Assembly (NCBI GenBank): GCA_044227665.1
Contig: JBGAWK010000016.1
Coordinates: 1 to 44,984 of the forward strand
DNA: 44,984 bases
Direction: 5' to 3'
Origin: JBGAWK01 sp044227665
Lineage (GTDB): Bacteria; Bacteroidota; Bacteroidia; Chitinophagales; JADIYW01
Every line of letters begins with the position of its first letter. Position 1 is the stretch's first letter. The notes below the pieces were generated by a model. It saw only the letters and a list, made by a program, of their open reading frames with translations. It was not told where the DNA came from and ran no database searches. Position numbers and translations under genes: made by a program. This document shows, one piece after another, positions 24,996-34,289 of this stretch.

Positions 24996-27149
24996 TTAGC
25001 CTTTGGCTATAAAAATCCTAAAGGCTTGTGCAATCTTTATTTCTTCATAGGAATATATTTCCAAACGTTCCTTGGTGTCTTTTAGGGACATATCCGAAAG
25101 GACAGACAATTGGGCTGTGATGGCAGAGAGTTTTTCTTGGGAAATTATATCTTGTGCTTCTACTTCACCACGTTCTACAAAGTATGAAAGATGTCCTACT
25201 ATTGTCTGGCTTGCCAGATTTCGTTCTTTGGCTATCTGCTCCAAGGATTTTCCTTCTTTGAACAGCTGTAGTGTGAGGAGTTTTGTATCTTGCTTTATAG
25301 GCTTAGCCATAGAAATCTTGCCCTCTCCCGTACTCGAAGCCACTGTCCTCTTCATCTTCTGCCCTGACAGAGAGAACTCTGTCATATTGAGGATTTTATA
25401 TTCTAAGGTTTCAATAAGTTTTGCTATAGCTTTTTTGACAGACTTGTTGCCGTTTTCCATTTTTTTTTCTACAACATGAGCTAATGGTATAAGGGCATGG
25501 TCTTTGATTTCTTGGATGAAATAGGCAAGTGCTTTATTATTGCGTTCTTGCACTATTGCCAAGGTGCTTTCACTATTACCCAGCTCAAATATTTTCTTAA
25601 TCTGATTCAAGAATTTATCTGCGGTTTGCTGCTGATGATATAAATTGATTATGATTTTTTCTGTTATAGCTAAAATTTCTCCTTTATCTTTTCCTGCTTT
25701 AGTAGTAATCATATTATTACACTGTACTGTCGCTGTAATAAGCTTCTGCCAATCGTATAGCAAAGCTATACGTTCTTGCAGGTGCTGCCATTTGCATAGA
25801 GGCAAGTTGCAGATATGCTGTGGCATGGTAAGCTCTTGTGATGCTGTCCACGCTACTATATGCTTATCTGTACTTATAGCATCTTTCCCTATTGGTGACA
25901 TGAGCCGTAAGCCCTCCATAGTGGTGCAGCGGCTGAGGGCTACATATACCTGTCCGGCAGCAAATGCCGATGCTGCATCTATTACTACCTTGTCGAAAGT
26001 AAGACCTTGGCTCTTATGTATTGTTACTGCCCATGCCAGTCGGATGGGATACTGCGTAAAAGTGCCTATGATTTTGCTTTGTACTGTATCTTCCATTTCA
26101 TTGTAAGCGTAGCGCACATTTTCCCAAGATTCACGCTCAAGTTCGAAGTCTTCATTATTATCTGCAAATACTACTGTGATACTATCGCTACGTACCTTTC
26201 TTACTGTCGCCAATCTGCCATTGTAATATCTATGCTGTCCTGAACTATCGTTCTTTACAAACATGACCTGAGCACCAGATTTAAGGTGTAATTGTATATC
26301 GGCGGCTACGGACTTAGGATTTATCTCTCCTTCGACCTCTGCGTGATAGGTCATCACATCTCCGGATATTTTTTCTAGCTGTGACGCATTTATTTTATCA
26401 GCTTTCCAATTATGTGTAGTGAGGATGATATTATTTTCCCAATCTATGGGATTATCTGGACTGTAGCGACCCGACAGCCACTCATAGTCATGATTGGACA
26501 GGGTATTGTTCCTGATATTATTTAACAGATGTATAAACCTTTGGTCGCTCTGTCTGTATATTTTGTCCAAGGGGATATATATCGAAGGGCTTTCCTGCAT
26601 CACCTGAGCCTGATAAAAATAGGAACTGCGATACCATGGTAAAAGGATGGTTTCTGATTGCTCGCTTACTACGGGTGGCAGCTGGTACAAGTCCCCGATT
26701 AGTAGCACCTGCACGCCACCAAAGGCTTTGTCTTTATTTCTTCTAATCGTTTTTAGTATAAAATCTATGGCGTCCAAGAGGTCTGCATTAAGCATACTGA
26801 CCTCATCAATAATGAGCAATTGTAGTTCCCTGATTAGGGTAAGTTTACTATCACTCATACGCATGTGCTCCAGCAAAGATCTTCTGTCGTGTACAGCAAT
26901 ATCGGCATACCCTCTGTAGTGCATCTCAGGCACAAATATGCCTGGAGGCAACTGAAATAGAGAGTGTATAGTCATTCCACCTGCATTTATAGCTGCTACT
27001 GCTGTAGGTGCTACTACCACAAATTTTTTGGCAGTCTTGGCAACAATATTTTTTAAAAAAGTGGTTTTTCCTGTTCCTGCCTTTCCTGTCAGAAACACAT
27101 GTTGGGAGGTTTCTAACACATATTCTTCAGCGAGTTGCAGCGGATTCAT
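24996..27149 (-). CDS. Pif1/RecD-like DNA helicase with C-terminal HTH domain
   Basis: 717 aa SF1B helicase. Walker A TGKAGTGKT (21-29), Walker B LLIIDEVSML (111-120), GDLYQLPPV (about 152-160), and motif VI region AWAVTIHKSQGLTFDKVVIDA with VALSRCTTMEGL. The C-terminal part contains a winged or HTH_40-like segment, LFKEGKSLEQIAKERNLASQTIVGHL (in pieces about 632-660), as in Bacteroidota helix-turn-helix helicases. Likely role: DNA repair or replication-fork restart. Its start overlaps the end of mqo by 23 bp. Confidence 0.9.
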   Translation of the reverse strand: MNPLQLAEEYVLETSQHVFLTGKAGTGKTTFLKNIVAKTAKKFVVVAPTAVAAINAGGMTIHSLFQLPPGIFVPEMHYRGYADIAVHDRRSLLEHMRMSDSKLTLIRELQLLIIDEVSMLNADLLDAIDFILKTIRRNKDKAFGGVQVLLIGDLYQLPPVVSEQSETILLPWYRSSYFYQAQVMQESPSIYIPLDKIYRQSDQRFIHLLNNIRNNTLSNHDYEWLSGRYSPDNPIDWENNIILTTHNWKADKINASQLEKISGDVMTYHAEVEGEINPKSVAADIQLHLKSGAQVMFVKNDSSGQHRYYNGRLATVRKVRSDSITVVFADNNEDFELERESWENVRYAYNEMEDTVQSKIIGTFTQYPIRLAWAVTIHKSQGLTFDKVVIDAASAFAAGQVYVALSRCTTMEGLRLMSPIGKDAISTDKHIVAWTASQELTMPQHICNLPLCKWQHLQERIALLYDWQKLITATVQCNNMITTKAGKDKGEILAITEKIIINLYHQQQTADKFLNQIKKIFELGNSESTLAIVQERNNKALAYFIQEIKDHALIPLAHVVEKKMENGNKSVKKAIAKLIETLEYKILNMTEFSLSGQKMKRTVASSTGEGKISMAKPIKQDTKLLTLQLFKEGKSLEQIAKERNLASQTIVGHLSYFVERGEVEAQDIISQEKLSAITAQLSVLSDMSLKDTKERLEIYSYEEIKIAQAFRIFIAKG

Positions 27150-28635
27150 TGGCAGGCATGTCTAACAGATGTAATATAGCATTATTTGCCCACCTTTCTT
27201 CTATCCACTCCTGAGGATTATCACTCAGGGATTCATCAAGTATGGGAATCATTTTTTCCAATTTTTCTTTCCATGATGTAGATGTCATACTTTGTGGGAA
27301 ACATTTCTGGAGAACTTCCACCATGATATATACTGAAGTAGATGCTCCAGGCGATGCCCCTAATAGGGCGGCGAGCGTTCCATCGGCAGAGGCTATCACT
27401 TCAGTGCCGAACTCTAATTTTCCCCCACTACTTTTATCTTTCTTTATTATCTGTACACGTTGCCCTGCCATAGACAGTTGCCAGTCTTCGGGTTTTGCCT
27501 CTGGATAGTAGTTTTGTAATTGGTCTATCTTTTCTTCAAAGGATAATGCCAATTGTTCAATGAGGTATTTGGTAAGCGAAATATTATGTATTCCTGCACC
27601 GAGTATAGGTATAAAATTGTCGAATTTTACGGACAATGGCAAGTCGAAATACGAACCATTTTTGAGGAACTTGGTAGAAAATCCGGCAAAGGGACCAAAT
27701 AGCAATTCTCTTTTTCCGTCAATAATTCTAGTATCTAAATGTGGCATAGACATAGGTGGCGCGCCGAATTCGGGCTTGCCATACACTTTGGCATAATGGG
27801 CAGCTATCACTTCATCCTCCTTACATATCAGCCATTGTCCTCCCACTGGAAAGCCCCCATAGCCTCTGCCTTCGGGGACATCTGACTTTTCCAAGAGGGG
27901 TAATGCACCACCACCTGCACCTAAAAAGACAAAATCTGTAAAGAGTCTGCCTTTCCCTGCGCTACGCAAATCTTTGTAATGTATCTGCCATCTGCCATCG
28001 GGTTGTCGCTGTAGGTCTCTCACCTCATGTTCTAGAAACAATTCTACGCCGTCTTGTTTTTGTAGATATTGGAACAATACGGTAGTAAGTTTTCCATAAT
28101 CTACATCTGTTCCTGTATCCACCTTTGTAGCAGCCATAGGTGTATCGTCATGTCTTCCCTGCATCACCAAGGGTATCCAATCCTTCAAAGTATTTTTATC
28201 CTCAGAAAATTGTATTTCTGAGAAAAGTATGTTTTCTTTTAAGGCATTATATCTTTTTCTTAAAAATGCTACTTCCTCTTCACCCCAAACAAAGCTTATA
28301 TGGGGGACATTGTTTATGAAACTTTCAGGATTGCCAAAATAACCTTGTCGCACCAAATAGGCCCAAAAAGACTTTGAAATCTCGAATTGATGACAGATTT
28401 TTATGGCCTTAGAAATATCTATGCCGCCATCTTCTCTTTCTGGAGTATAATTGAGTTCGCAATAGGCAGAATGTCCTGTCCCTGCATTATTCCATGCATA
28501 AGAACTTTCTCCTGATACGTGATCTAATCTTTCTAAAATTGTTATTCGCGCTTGGGGTTCTAATTCCTTGAGCAGCACCCCTAATGTTGCGCTCATAATT
28601 CCGGCACCTACTAATGTAAAATGTTTTTCTCCCAT
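27127..28635 (-). CDS. mqo: Malate:quinone oxidoreductase
   Basis: 502 aa from the ATG at 28635, one base after the gcvT stop; a TTG giving three more residues is less likely. FAD-binding GAGIMSATLG (10-19), SYAWNNAGTGHSAYCELNYTP segment, and the C-terminal GASPGASTSVYIM block are signature Mqo. Peripheral membrane FAD enzyme oxidising malate to oxaloacetate and passing electrons to menaquinone. Tightly packed between gcvT and the helicase gene. Confidence 0.97.
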   Translation of the reverse strand: MGEKHFTLVGAGIMSATLGVLLKELEPQARITILERLDHVSGESSYAWNNAGTGHSAYCELNYTPEREDGGIDISKAIKICHQFEISKSFWAYLVRQGYFGNPESFINNVPHISFVWGEEEVAFLRKRYNALKENILFSEIQFSEDKNTLKDWIPLVMQGRHDDTPMAATKVDTGTDVDYGKLTTVLFQYLQKQDGVELFLEHEVRDLQRQPDGRWQIHYKDLRSAGKGRLFTDFVFLGAGGGALPLLEKSDVPEGRGYGGFPVGGQWLICKEDEVIAAHYAKVYGKPEFGAPPMSMPHLDTRIIDGKRELLFGPFAGFSTKFLKNGSYFDLPLSVKFDNFIPILGAGIHNISLTKYLIEQLALSFEEKIDQLQNYYPEAKPEDWQLSMAGQRVQIIKKDKSSGGKLEFGTEVIASADGTLAALLGASPGASTSVYIMVEVLQKCFPQSMTSTSWKEKLEKMIPILDESLSDNPQEWIEERWANNAILHLLDMPANESAATR

Positions 28636-28636
28636 A

Positions 28637-29713
28637 TTATACAAAAGGTGCTTTCACTACCTCAGCAGCCATCAACTTTCCTCTTACTTCTACAAACACC
28701 TGCGTACCAATTTTATTGTATGGTACATTCACATATCCCAAGGCTATGCCTGTAGAAAGGATAGGTGACTGCGTACCTGAAGTTACTATTCCTATATCAT
28801 TGCCTTGTGCATCTTTTACAGGATACCCATGTCGCGGTATGGCTTTGTCTGTCATCTGTATTGCAGACAATTTTTTGGAAAGCCCTTGTTCTTTTTGCTG
28901 CTGCAATAATTCTTTGGCTATAAAATCTTTATTCCATTTTGTCACCCATCCCAGTCCTGCTTCCAGTGGTGATGTATTATCATCTATATCATTGCCATAA
29001 AGACAGTAGCCCATCTCAAGGCGTAAGGTATCACGACATCCCAATCCCGCTGGTTTTATCCCAAAAGATGCTCCGGCACGAAGGATTTTTTGCCATACTT
29101 CTACAGCATGTACGGCATTGAAGTACAGCTCGAAGCCACCAGCTCCCGTATATCCTGTTGCAGAGATTATCACATTCTCTACATCTGCAAATTTTCCTCT
29201 CTTGAAACTGTAGTAGGGAATGCTTGCCAAATCCACTTCGGTTAGTGCTTGTAAGGCTTCTGCCGCTTTGGGGCCTTGCACTGCCAGCAATGCCGTCTTT
29301 TCGGAGATATTGTGCATTTCTACGTTGTTGGCATTATGGGATTGTATCCAGTCCCAGTCCTTATCTATATTAGAGGCATTTACAACACACATATAATTGC
29401 CGTCATCGAGATGATACACTAACAGGTCGTCCACTATGCCCCCTTCGCCATTTGGCAAGTAACCATATAAGGCTTTTCCTCTTTCTAGTGCTGCCACATC
29501 ATTGGACACTACACGCTGCAATAGTTCCAGCGCAAGATCTCCTTTAAGCACAAACTCTCCCATGTGCGACACATCAAATATGCCTATGGCATTGCGCACA
29601 CATAGGTGTTCATCTACTATACCACTATATTGTATGGGCATATTGTATCCTGCAAAGGGCGCCATTTTTGCTCCCAATGCGATATGTATATCGGTAAGCG
29701 GTGTATTTTTCAT
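28637..29713 (-). CDS. gcvT: Glycine cleavage system aminomethyltransferase (T protein)
   Basis: 358 aa starting MKNTPLTDIH at 29713; an upstream GTG/ATG-type extension would overlap the MoxR gene and lacks homology. Conserved blocks: MAPFAGYNMPIQY, DVSHMGEF, GGIVDDLLVY, TGYTGAGGFELY and CRDTLRLEMG. Transfers the aminomethyl group to tetrahydrofolate, making methylene-THF and ammonia. The other glycine cleavage genes (gcvH, gcvP) are not in the window. Gap of 7 bp to MoxR, 1 bp to mqo. Confidence 0.96.
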   Translation of the reverse strand: MKNTPLTDIHIALGAKMAPFAGYNMPIQYSGIVDEHLCVRNAIGIFDVSHMGEFVLKGDLALELLQRVVSNDVAALERGKALYGYLPNGEGGIVDDLLVYHLDDGNYMCVVNASNIDKDWDWIQSHNANNVEMHNISEKTALLAVQGPKAAEALQALTEVDLASIPYYSFKRGKFADVENVIISATGYTGAGGFELYFNAVHAVEVWQKILRAGASFGIKPAGLGCRDTLRLEMGYCLYGNDIDDNTSPLEAGLGWVTKWNKDFIAKELLQQQKEQGLSKKLSAIQMTDKAIPRHGYPVKDAQGNDIGIVTSGTQSPILSTGIALGYVNVPYNKIGTQVFVEVRGKLMAAEVVKAPFV

Positions 29714-29720
29714 GAGTATT

Positions 29721-30572
29721 TCAGAATTTTCTAAATGTAGATTTTTGTATCCTTGTGAGCAAGTCAAAGTCTTGCTCATTTTTTATCAACGATCCTGCAT
29801 AAGGAGGAGTAGCACTGATAAAATCTGCCTTAGCAAGCGCCTCTTTTTGTACTTTTCCTAGTTTCAACAACTTTATCCAATCTAAGAGCTCACTAGTGGA
29901 AGGCTTCTTTTTCATACCATTAAAATCCCTGAGATTATAGAAGGCTGCTAATGCTTCTCTCATAAGATCCTCTTCCAAGGTAGGATAATGTACTTTTATA
30001 ATATCTATCATTGTGTCCTTGTCCGGAAAGGTGATGTAATGAAAAAAACAACGACGTAGAAAGGCATCTGGAAGTTCTTTTTCATTGTTTGAGGTAATAA
30101 TTACCACAGGTCTGTGTATTGCTTTTATAGTTTTTTGTAATTCATAACAATAAAATTCCATCTTGTCCAACTCTAATAATAAGTCGTTAGGGAATTCTAT
30201 ATCTGCCTTATCTATCTCATCTATGAGTAATACCACTTGTTGCTGTGCTTCAAAGGCTTGCCAAAGTTTTCCTTTTACAATATAGTTCTCGATATGGTGT
30301 ACTTTTTCATTACCCAGCTGAGAATCTCTTAGCCTTGCCACTGCATCATATTCGTACAAGCCTTGTTGTGCAGTGGTAGTAGATTTGATATGCCAGGTAA
30401 ATATTTCCATATTTAGGGCTTTTGCTACTTCAAATGCCAACAATGTCTTTCCCGTGCCTGGTTCTCCTTTCACGATGAGGGGCTTTTCCAGGGCGATGGC
30501 AGCATTTACGGCTATTCTTAATTCTTCGGTGGCCACATAATTATTAGTGCCCGTAAATTGATGGTCTTGCAT
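29721..30572 (-). CDS. MoxR-family AAA+ ATPase
   Basis: 283 aa. Walker A GEPGTGKT (36-43), Walker B LLIDEID (115-121), sensor ITSNNEKELPDAFLRRC with the arginine finger. MoxR proteins work as chaperones for metal-cofactor insertion or with VWA partners; no VWA gene is adjacent here, so the client is unknown. It lies between osmC and gcvT with short gaps (23 and 7 bp). Confidence 0.9.
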   Translation of the reverse strand: MQDHQFTGTNNYVATEELRIAVNAAIALEKPLIVKGEPGTGKTLLAFEVAKALNMEIFTWHIKSTTTAQQGLYEYDAVARLRDSQLGNEKVHHIENYIVKGKLWQAFEAQQQVVLLIDEIDKADIEFPNDLLLELDKMEFYCYELQKTIKAIHRPVVIITSNNEKELPDAFLRRCFFHYITFPDKDTMIDIIKVHYPTLEEDLMREALAAFYNLRDFNGMKKKPSTSELLDWIKLLKLGKVQKEALAKADFISATPPYAGSLIKNEQDFDLLTRIQKSTFRKF

Positions 30573-30595
30573 TCGTTTCTATTAATTGCTATAAA

Positions 30596-31009
30596 TTATA
30601 CTATTTCGTAACTATGTGTTATTTCCGCAGTTTTCTCCAGCATTTTGCTCACCGAGCAGTATTTATCCATAGATAATTGTATTGCTCTTTCTACATTTTC
30701 TATTCTCAAGTTACCTTTTAAGGAAAAGTGTATATGTATCTTGGTAAATACAGCGGGTACGATTCCGGCATTTCTCTCTCCATTTATGGATACATGATAA
30801 TCTTCTACGTGTTCACGCATTTTGTACAGTATTGACAATACATCCATGCTGGTACATCCACCTAAGCCCATAAGCACAAGCTGCATAGGTCTTGCTCCTA
30901 GGTCTTTACCGCCAATCTCTGGAGAGCCGTCTATCTGAACTTTTATGCCCTGTTCATTTATTGCCTCTAGATGTACTGCGTCATTTACACGTTGCAATTC
31001 TATTTTCAT
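30596..31009 (-). CDS. OsmC/Ohr-family thiol peroxidase-like protein
   Basis: 137 aa, typical OsmC length. Two conserved cysteines: C52 in MGLGGCTSMD and C118 in DKYCSVSKM, positioned as in peroxide-reducing OsmC/YhfA proteins. GGKDLGARPMQLVL precedes the first Cys. Likely detoxifies organic hydroperoxides. It follows the outer-membrane gene after a terminator. Confidence 0.9.
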   Translation of the reverse strand: MKIELQRVNDAVHLEAINEQGIKVQIDGSPEIGGKDLGARPMQLVLMGLGGCTSMDVLSILYKMREHVEDYHVSINGERNAGIVPAVFTKIHIHFSLKGNLRIENVERAIQLSMDKYCSVSKMLEKTAEITHSYEIV

Positions 31010-31021
31010 AGGCTAAAGATA

Positions 31022-31045
31022 CAAAAAGGGGGCATATAGCCCCCT
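31022..31045 (-). terminator. Rho-independent terminator after the outer-membrane barrel gene
   Basis: On the minus strand: AGGGGGC-TATAT-GCCCCCT followed by TTTT (GGGGGC at 31028-31033 and GCCCCC at 31039-31044 on plus). It lies 27 bases past the stop at 31072 and separates that gene from osmC. Confidence 0.88.
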
Positions 31046-31071
31046 AGATATAAAATTTTGGAAATTAAAAA

Positions 31072-31761
31072 TTAGAATCTAATCACACCATAAAGTTGGA
31101 TGCCTGTATTAGTTACATATTTATCGTCACTTATTATGTAGTCATTATTAGTAAGATCCATGAAGCCTTTTTGGAATCTTGCCCCTACACCAAATCCACC
31201 ATCTGTTACGAATTCCAAGCCTGCATTGATACCTACATCATGACGATTCATAAAGTATTCACCATTGACATCTTTGTTCTCGTCTTTAAACCAGTTTTCT
31301 CCATCTTCCTTTTTTTTGTCATCATCAGTTTTGGTGATGGTGCGGAATTGTGCTGCTGCCAAATAAGAATAGTAAGGTCCGGCGTAGATATTTAGATTTT
31401 CTATTGGATAAAATTTTATAGATACAGGCACGTCTATGGTATAAAGATTAGTCTTTATTGTAGAAGTAATATCCTGACCTAAGAAAGAGACTGTAGATTT
31501 CTGCTGGACTCCTTTGTTAGCAAGGAGTGCTTCTATGTCTAATGCCATCTTATCATTTTTTCCTAAAAAAGCCTCATAAGAAAAGCCTACCATGCCGCCA
31601 ATTTTCATCCTGTTTTTTTGGTCTATAGCCTTATCCTTGTCAAGGGAGAGGGTAGAAAAACCTACGCCTCCTTTTATACCAAATCCTCCAGGTTGATCTG
31701 CAAATGTATTTTGAACTAAAAATACCATTGCCATCATTGTAAATAATTTTGATTTTTTCAT
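31072..31761 (-). CDS. Outer-membrane beta-barrel protein (PorT-like)
   Basis: 229 aa. Signal peptide MKKSKLFTMMAMVFLVQNTFA; then alternating strands with GGVGFSTLSL, GGMVGFSYEAFLG, DIEALLANKG, YTIDVPVSIKFYPIENLNIYAGPYYSYL, and a final strand GIQLYGVIRF ending in Phe. This matches small Bacteroidota outer-membrane beta-barrels (PorT/OmpW-like size). A Lys/Asp-rich loop near 145-160 is likely extracellular. Single gene with its own terminator. Function unknown. Confidence 0.85.
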   Translation of the reverse strand: MKKSKLFTMMAMVFLVQNTFADQPGGFGIKGGVGFSTLSLDKDKAIDQKNRMKIGGMVGFSYEAFLGKNDKMALDIEALLANKGVQQKSTVSFLGQDITSTIKTNLYTIDVPVSIKFYPIENLNIYAGPYYSYLAAAQFRTITKTDDDKKKEDGENWFKDENKDVNGEYFMNRHDVGINAGLEFVTDGGFGVGARFQKGFMDLTNNDYIISDDKYVTNTGIQLYGVIRF

Positions 31762-31844
31762 CTGTTAAAATTTATTGAAAAATTAGCAAAAGCTATGCCA
31801 AAGGAAGTAAATCCATGCTGCGCTTTAGCTATATATGATAAAAA

Positions 31845-33278
31845 CTATAAACTGAGTTCTATTCTCTTCCTCAAATCTTCTACTTGATCTCTGAAGTCTT
31901 CGTCAGTATCTATAAGGTTACGCACTGCCTGACAAGAGTGTATTACGGTGCTATGGTCACGACCACCAAAGTGAGAACCTATGGTTTTCAACGAACTTTG
32001 GGTGTATTCCTTAGCAAAATACATGGAAAGCTGCCTAGCTTGTACAATATTGCGTTTACGTGTTGGTTCTTTGAGTTTATCTACTTGTACTTCGTAGTAT
32101 TCACATACGGTTTTTTGGATAGTCTCCAAGGATATTTCTTTAGAAACATTTTTTACGAAGTTCATCACCGTGCGTTTCGCAAGATCTAAGTTTATCTCTT
32201 GGCGATTGAGGGTGGCTTGTGCCATTATGGAGGTAAGTACGCCCTCGAGTTCTCTAATATTGGATTTGATATTATAAGCAATAAATTCCACTACTTCTTT
32301 TGGCAATTCTATGCCATCGGAGTGCATTTTGTTTTCCAAAATCGCTATGCGCGTCTCGAAGTCAGGTATCTGCAAGTCGGCAGAGAGGCCCCACTTAAAT
32401 CTGGACAGCAGTCTTTCTTCCATATTCTCAAGGTCTTTGGGTGCTCTATCGCTAGTAAGTACGAGCTGCTTTCCCGTCTGATGTAGATGGTTGAAGACAT
32501 GGAAGAAAATATCTTGGGTTTTTTGCTTGCTGGCAAAGAATTGAATATCGTCAATTATCAATACATCTATCATCTGATAAAAATGTACAAAGTCGTTGAC
32601 AGAATTATTCTTTAATGCATCAATAAATTGATTGGTAAATTTTTCTGAGGAGACATAGAGAACTGTCTTATTGGGATTGGAGTTCTTCACAAAGTTTCCG
32701 ATAGCTTGTGCTAGGTGCGTTTTTCCTAATCCCACGCCCCCATAAATTACCAAAGGATTGAAGGCTGTAGCACCTGGAGACTTAGCGACGGCATACCCTG
32801 CCGAACGTGCCAGCCTATTACAATCGCCTTCTATGAAAGATTCAAAGTTATAGGTAGGGTTCAACTGTGGGTCTACATTTATCTTCTTTAGCCCTGGGAT
32901 GACAAAAGGATTTTTTATCATGGGGTTTACAAAAATACCCGGCAATGCCATTTCATTGGACATCACTACTGCGTCTCTGTTATTGGGAAGGTTTACGGTA
33001 GCGTTGGAGGGCTGACCATTATTTGTATCCATCACTATTCTATACTCAAGCTTAGCATCATCTCCCAACTCTCTTTTTATAGTTTTTCTGAGTAGCGTAA
33101 TGTAATGCTCTTCTATCCATTCATAGAAAAATTGACTAGGAACCTGTATGGTAAGCACATTATTTTGAAGCTTTACGGGCTTGATAGGCTCAAACCATGT
33201 TTTATAACTCTGATTGCTAATATTGTCCTTGATAATTTGCAGACAATTATCCCACACTTGCTCTAGTTTACTCCTCAT
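31845..33278 (-). CDS. dnaA: Chromosomal replication initiator DnaA
   Basis: 477 aa. Domain I (1-85), a linker, then domain III AAA+: YGGVGLGKTH (179-188) Walker A, VLIIDDIQFF (239-248) Walker B, DRAPKDLENMEERLLSRFKWG sensor region. Domain IV binds DnaA boxes through GGRDHSTVIHSC (438-449). ATG at 33278. The upstream 78-bp gap is very AT-rich, and a perfect DnaA box lies 95 bp away. Confidence 0.98.
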   Translation of the reverse strand: MRSKLEQVWDNCLQIIKDNISNQSYKTWFEPIKPVKLQNNVLTIQVPSQFFYEWIEEHYITLLRKTIKRELGDDAKLEYRIVMDTNNGQPSNATVNLPNNRDAVVMSNEMALPGIFVNPMIKNPFVIPGLKKINVDPQLNPTYNFESFIEGDCNRLARSAGYAVAKSPGATAFNPLVIYGGVGLGKTHLAQAIGNFVKNSNPNKTVLYVSSEKFTNQFIDALKNNSVNDFVHFYQMIDVLIIDDIQFFASKQKTQDIFFHVFNHLHQTGKQLVLTSDRAPKDLENMEERLLSRFKWGLSADLQIPDFETRIAILENKMHSDGIELPKEVVEFIAYNIKSNIRELEGVLTSIMAQATLNRQEINLDLAKRTVMNFVKNVSKEISLETIQKTVCEYYEVQVDKLKEPTRKRNIVQARQLSMYFAKEYTQSSLKTIGSHFGGRDHSTVIHSCQAVRNLIDTDEDFRDQVEDLRKRIELSL

Positions 33279-33356
33279 ATATAAATTTCAATAACAGATT
33301 ATAAAATTATCTAATAGAAGTCAAATTTGATTAAAAAAATTGTATAAAAAAAATTT

Positions 33357-34289
33357 TTATTCACTTGTTTTTTTATCCACAATTACAGTATAGCCGGAAG
33401 CGTATTTTTTCTTGGATTTTTTTTCAAAAAGCACTTCTATATGACCCAAATTAACGCCTGCCCATCCTACTTGATTAACGAGAACGTTCTTCCCTATTTT
33501 GTTGATAACCTCAGTAGGCTTTTCGAGAAAAGTATGGGTGTGTCCTCCTATGATGATGTCAATATTTTCTGTCTCTGCTGCCATCTTCATATCACTGTCT
33601 CTATCATCGCTATATTCGTATCCTAGATGTGAGAGACAGATAACGAGATTGCATTTTTCTTGATAGGTAAGGTAATCCGCTACCTTCTGCACCGCAGTAA
33701 CAGGATTTTGATACACTACGCCTTTGCATAAGTTTTCCGGAATCAACCCGTTAGGATTTACGCCTACGCCTGTAATGCCAATTTTTATATTTCCTTTCTC
33801 TATGATGGTATAAGGCTTTATGACCCCATATAGTGGGGTGCCTTGTAGTTCGTAATTGCAATTGAGCATAGGGAACATGGCATAGCGTGATTGCAGGGCT
33901 AAATTTTCCATACCTCCATCGAAATCATGGTTGCCAATGGTACATGCATCATATCCCAATGCTGTCATTAACTTTATTTCTGCTTCTCCATGAAATATAT
34001 TGAAATAAGGAGTACCCTGAAATATATCTCCGGCATCCAAAAGCAGGACATAACTTTCTTTCGCTCGTATCTTATCTATGATTGCCTTTCTGTATGCTAC
34101 CCCCCCTCTATTTGGGAATTTAGAATGGTTGGAAGGAAAGGGTTCAATATTGGAATGCACATCGTTAGTATGCAAAATTGTAAGCTTGGTAATAGCATTA
34201 TTGTGTGCCAAAGCATCTTCTGGAATAGAAAAGGCAGCATACATAGCTGCCATACTTGAATACTGCAAAAAATCCCTTCTACTGTACAT
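33357..34289 (-). CDS. Tat-exported metallophosphatase, 5'-nucleotidase N-terminal half
   Basis: 310 aa. Twin-arginine signal SRRDFLQYSS then an hydrophobic stretch. Metal-binding motifs of the UshA-type domain: HTNDVHSN, DAGDIFQGTPYFN, GNHDFDGG, LSHLGYE and GGHTHTF. No C-terminal nucleotide-binding domain: that lies in the gene just upstream, overlapping by 11 bp. Acts as phosphodiesterase or nucleotidase on nucleotides or related esters outside the cytoplasm. Confidence 0.92.
   Translation of the reverse strand: MYSRRDFLQYSSMAAMYAAFSIPEDALAHNNAITKLTILHTNDVHSNIEPFPSNHSKFPNRGGVAYRKAIIDKIRAKESYVLLLDAGDIFQGTPYFNIFHGEAEIKLMTALGYDACTIGNHDFDGGMENLALQSRYAMFPMLNCNYELQGTPLYGVIKPYTIIEKGNIKIGITGVGVNPNGLIPENLCKGVVYQNPVTAVQKVADYLTYQEKCNLVICLSHLGYEYSDDRDSDMKMAAETENIDIIIGGHTHTFLEKPTEVINKIGKNVLVNQVGWAGVNLGHIEVLFEKKSKKKYASGYTVIVDKKTSE
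33373..33381 (+). promoter_or_regulatory. DnaA box (TTATCCACA)
   Basis: Perfect 9-mer TTATCCACA within the 3' end of the metallophosphatase gene, 95 bp upstream of the dnaA ATG. Fits autoregulation of dnaA or part of an origin. No second perfect box was found nearby. Confidence 0.5.

Noticed and set aside
28720..31009. MoxR, OsmC and gcvT as a defence or stress island
   Set aside because: Each is a common housekeeping or stress gene and the usual MoxR partner (VWA) is absent.
33279..33356. Firm call of the replication origin
   Set aside because: One DnaA box and AT-richness are not enough; no cluster of boxes or skew data visible.
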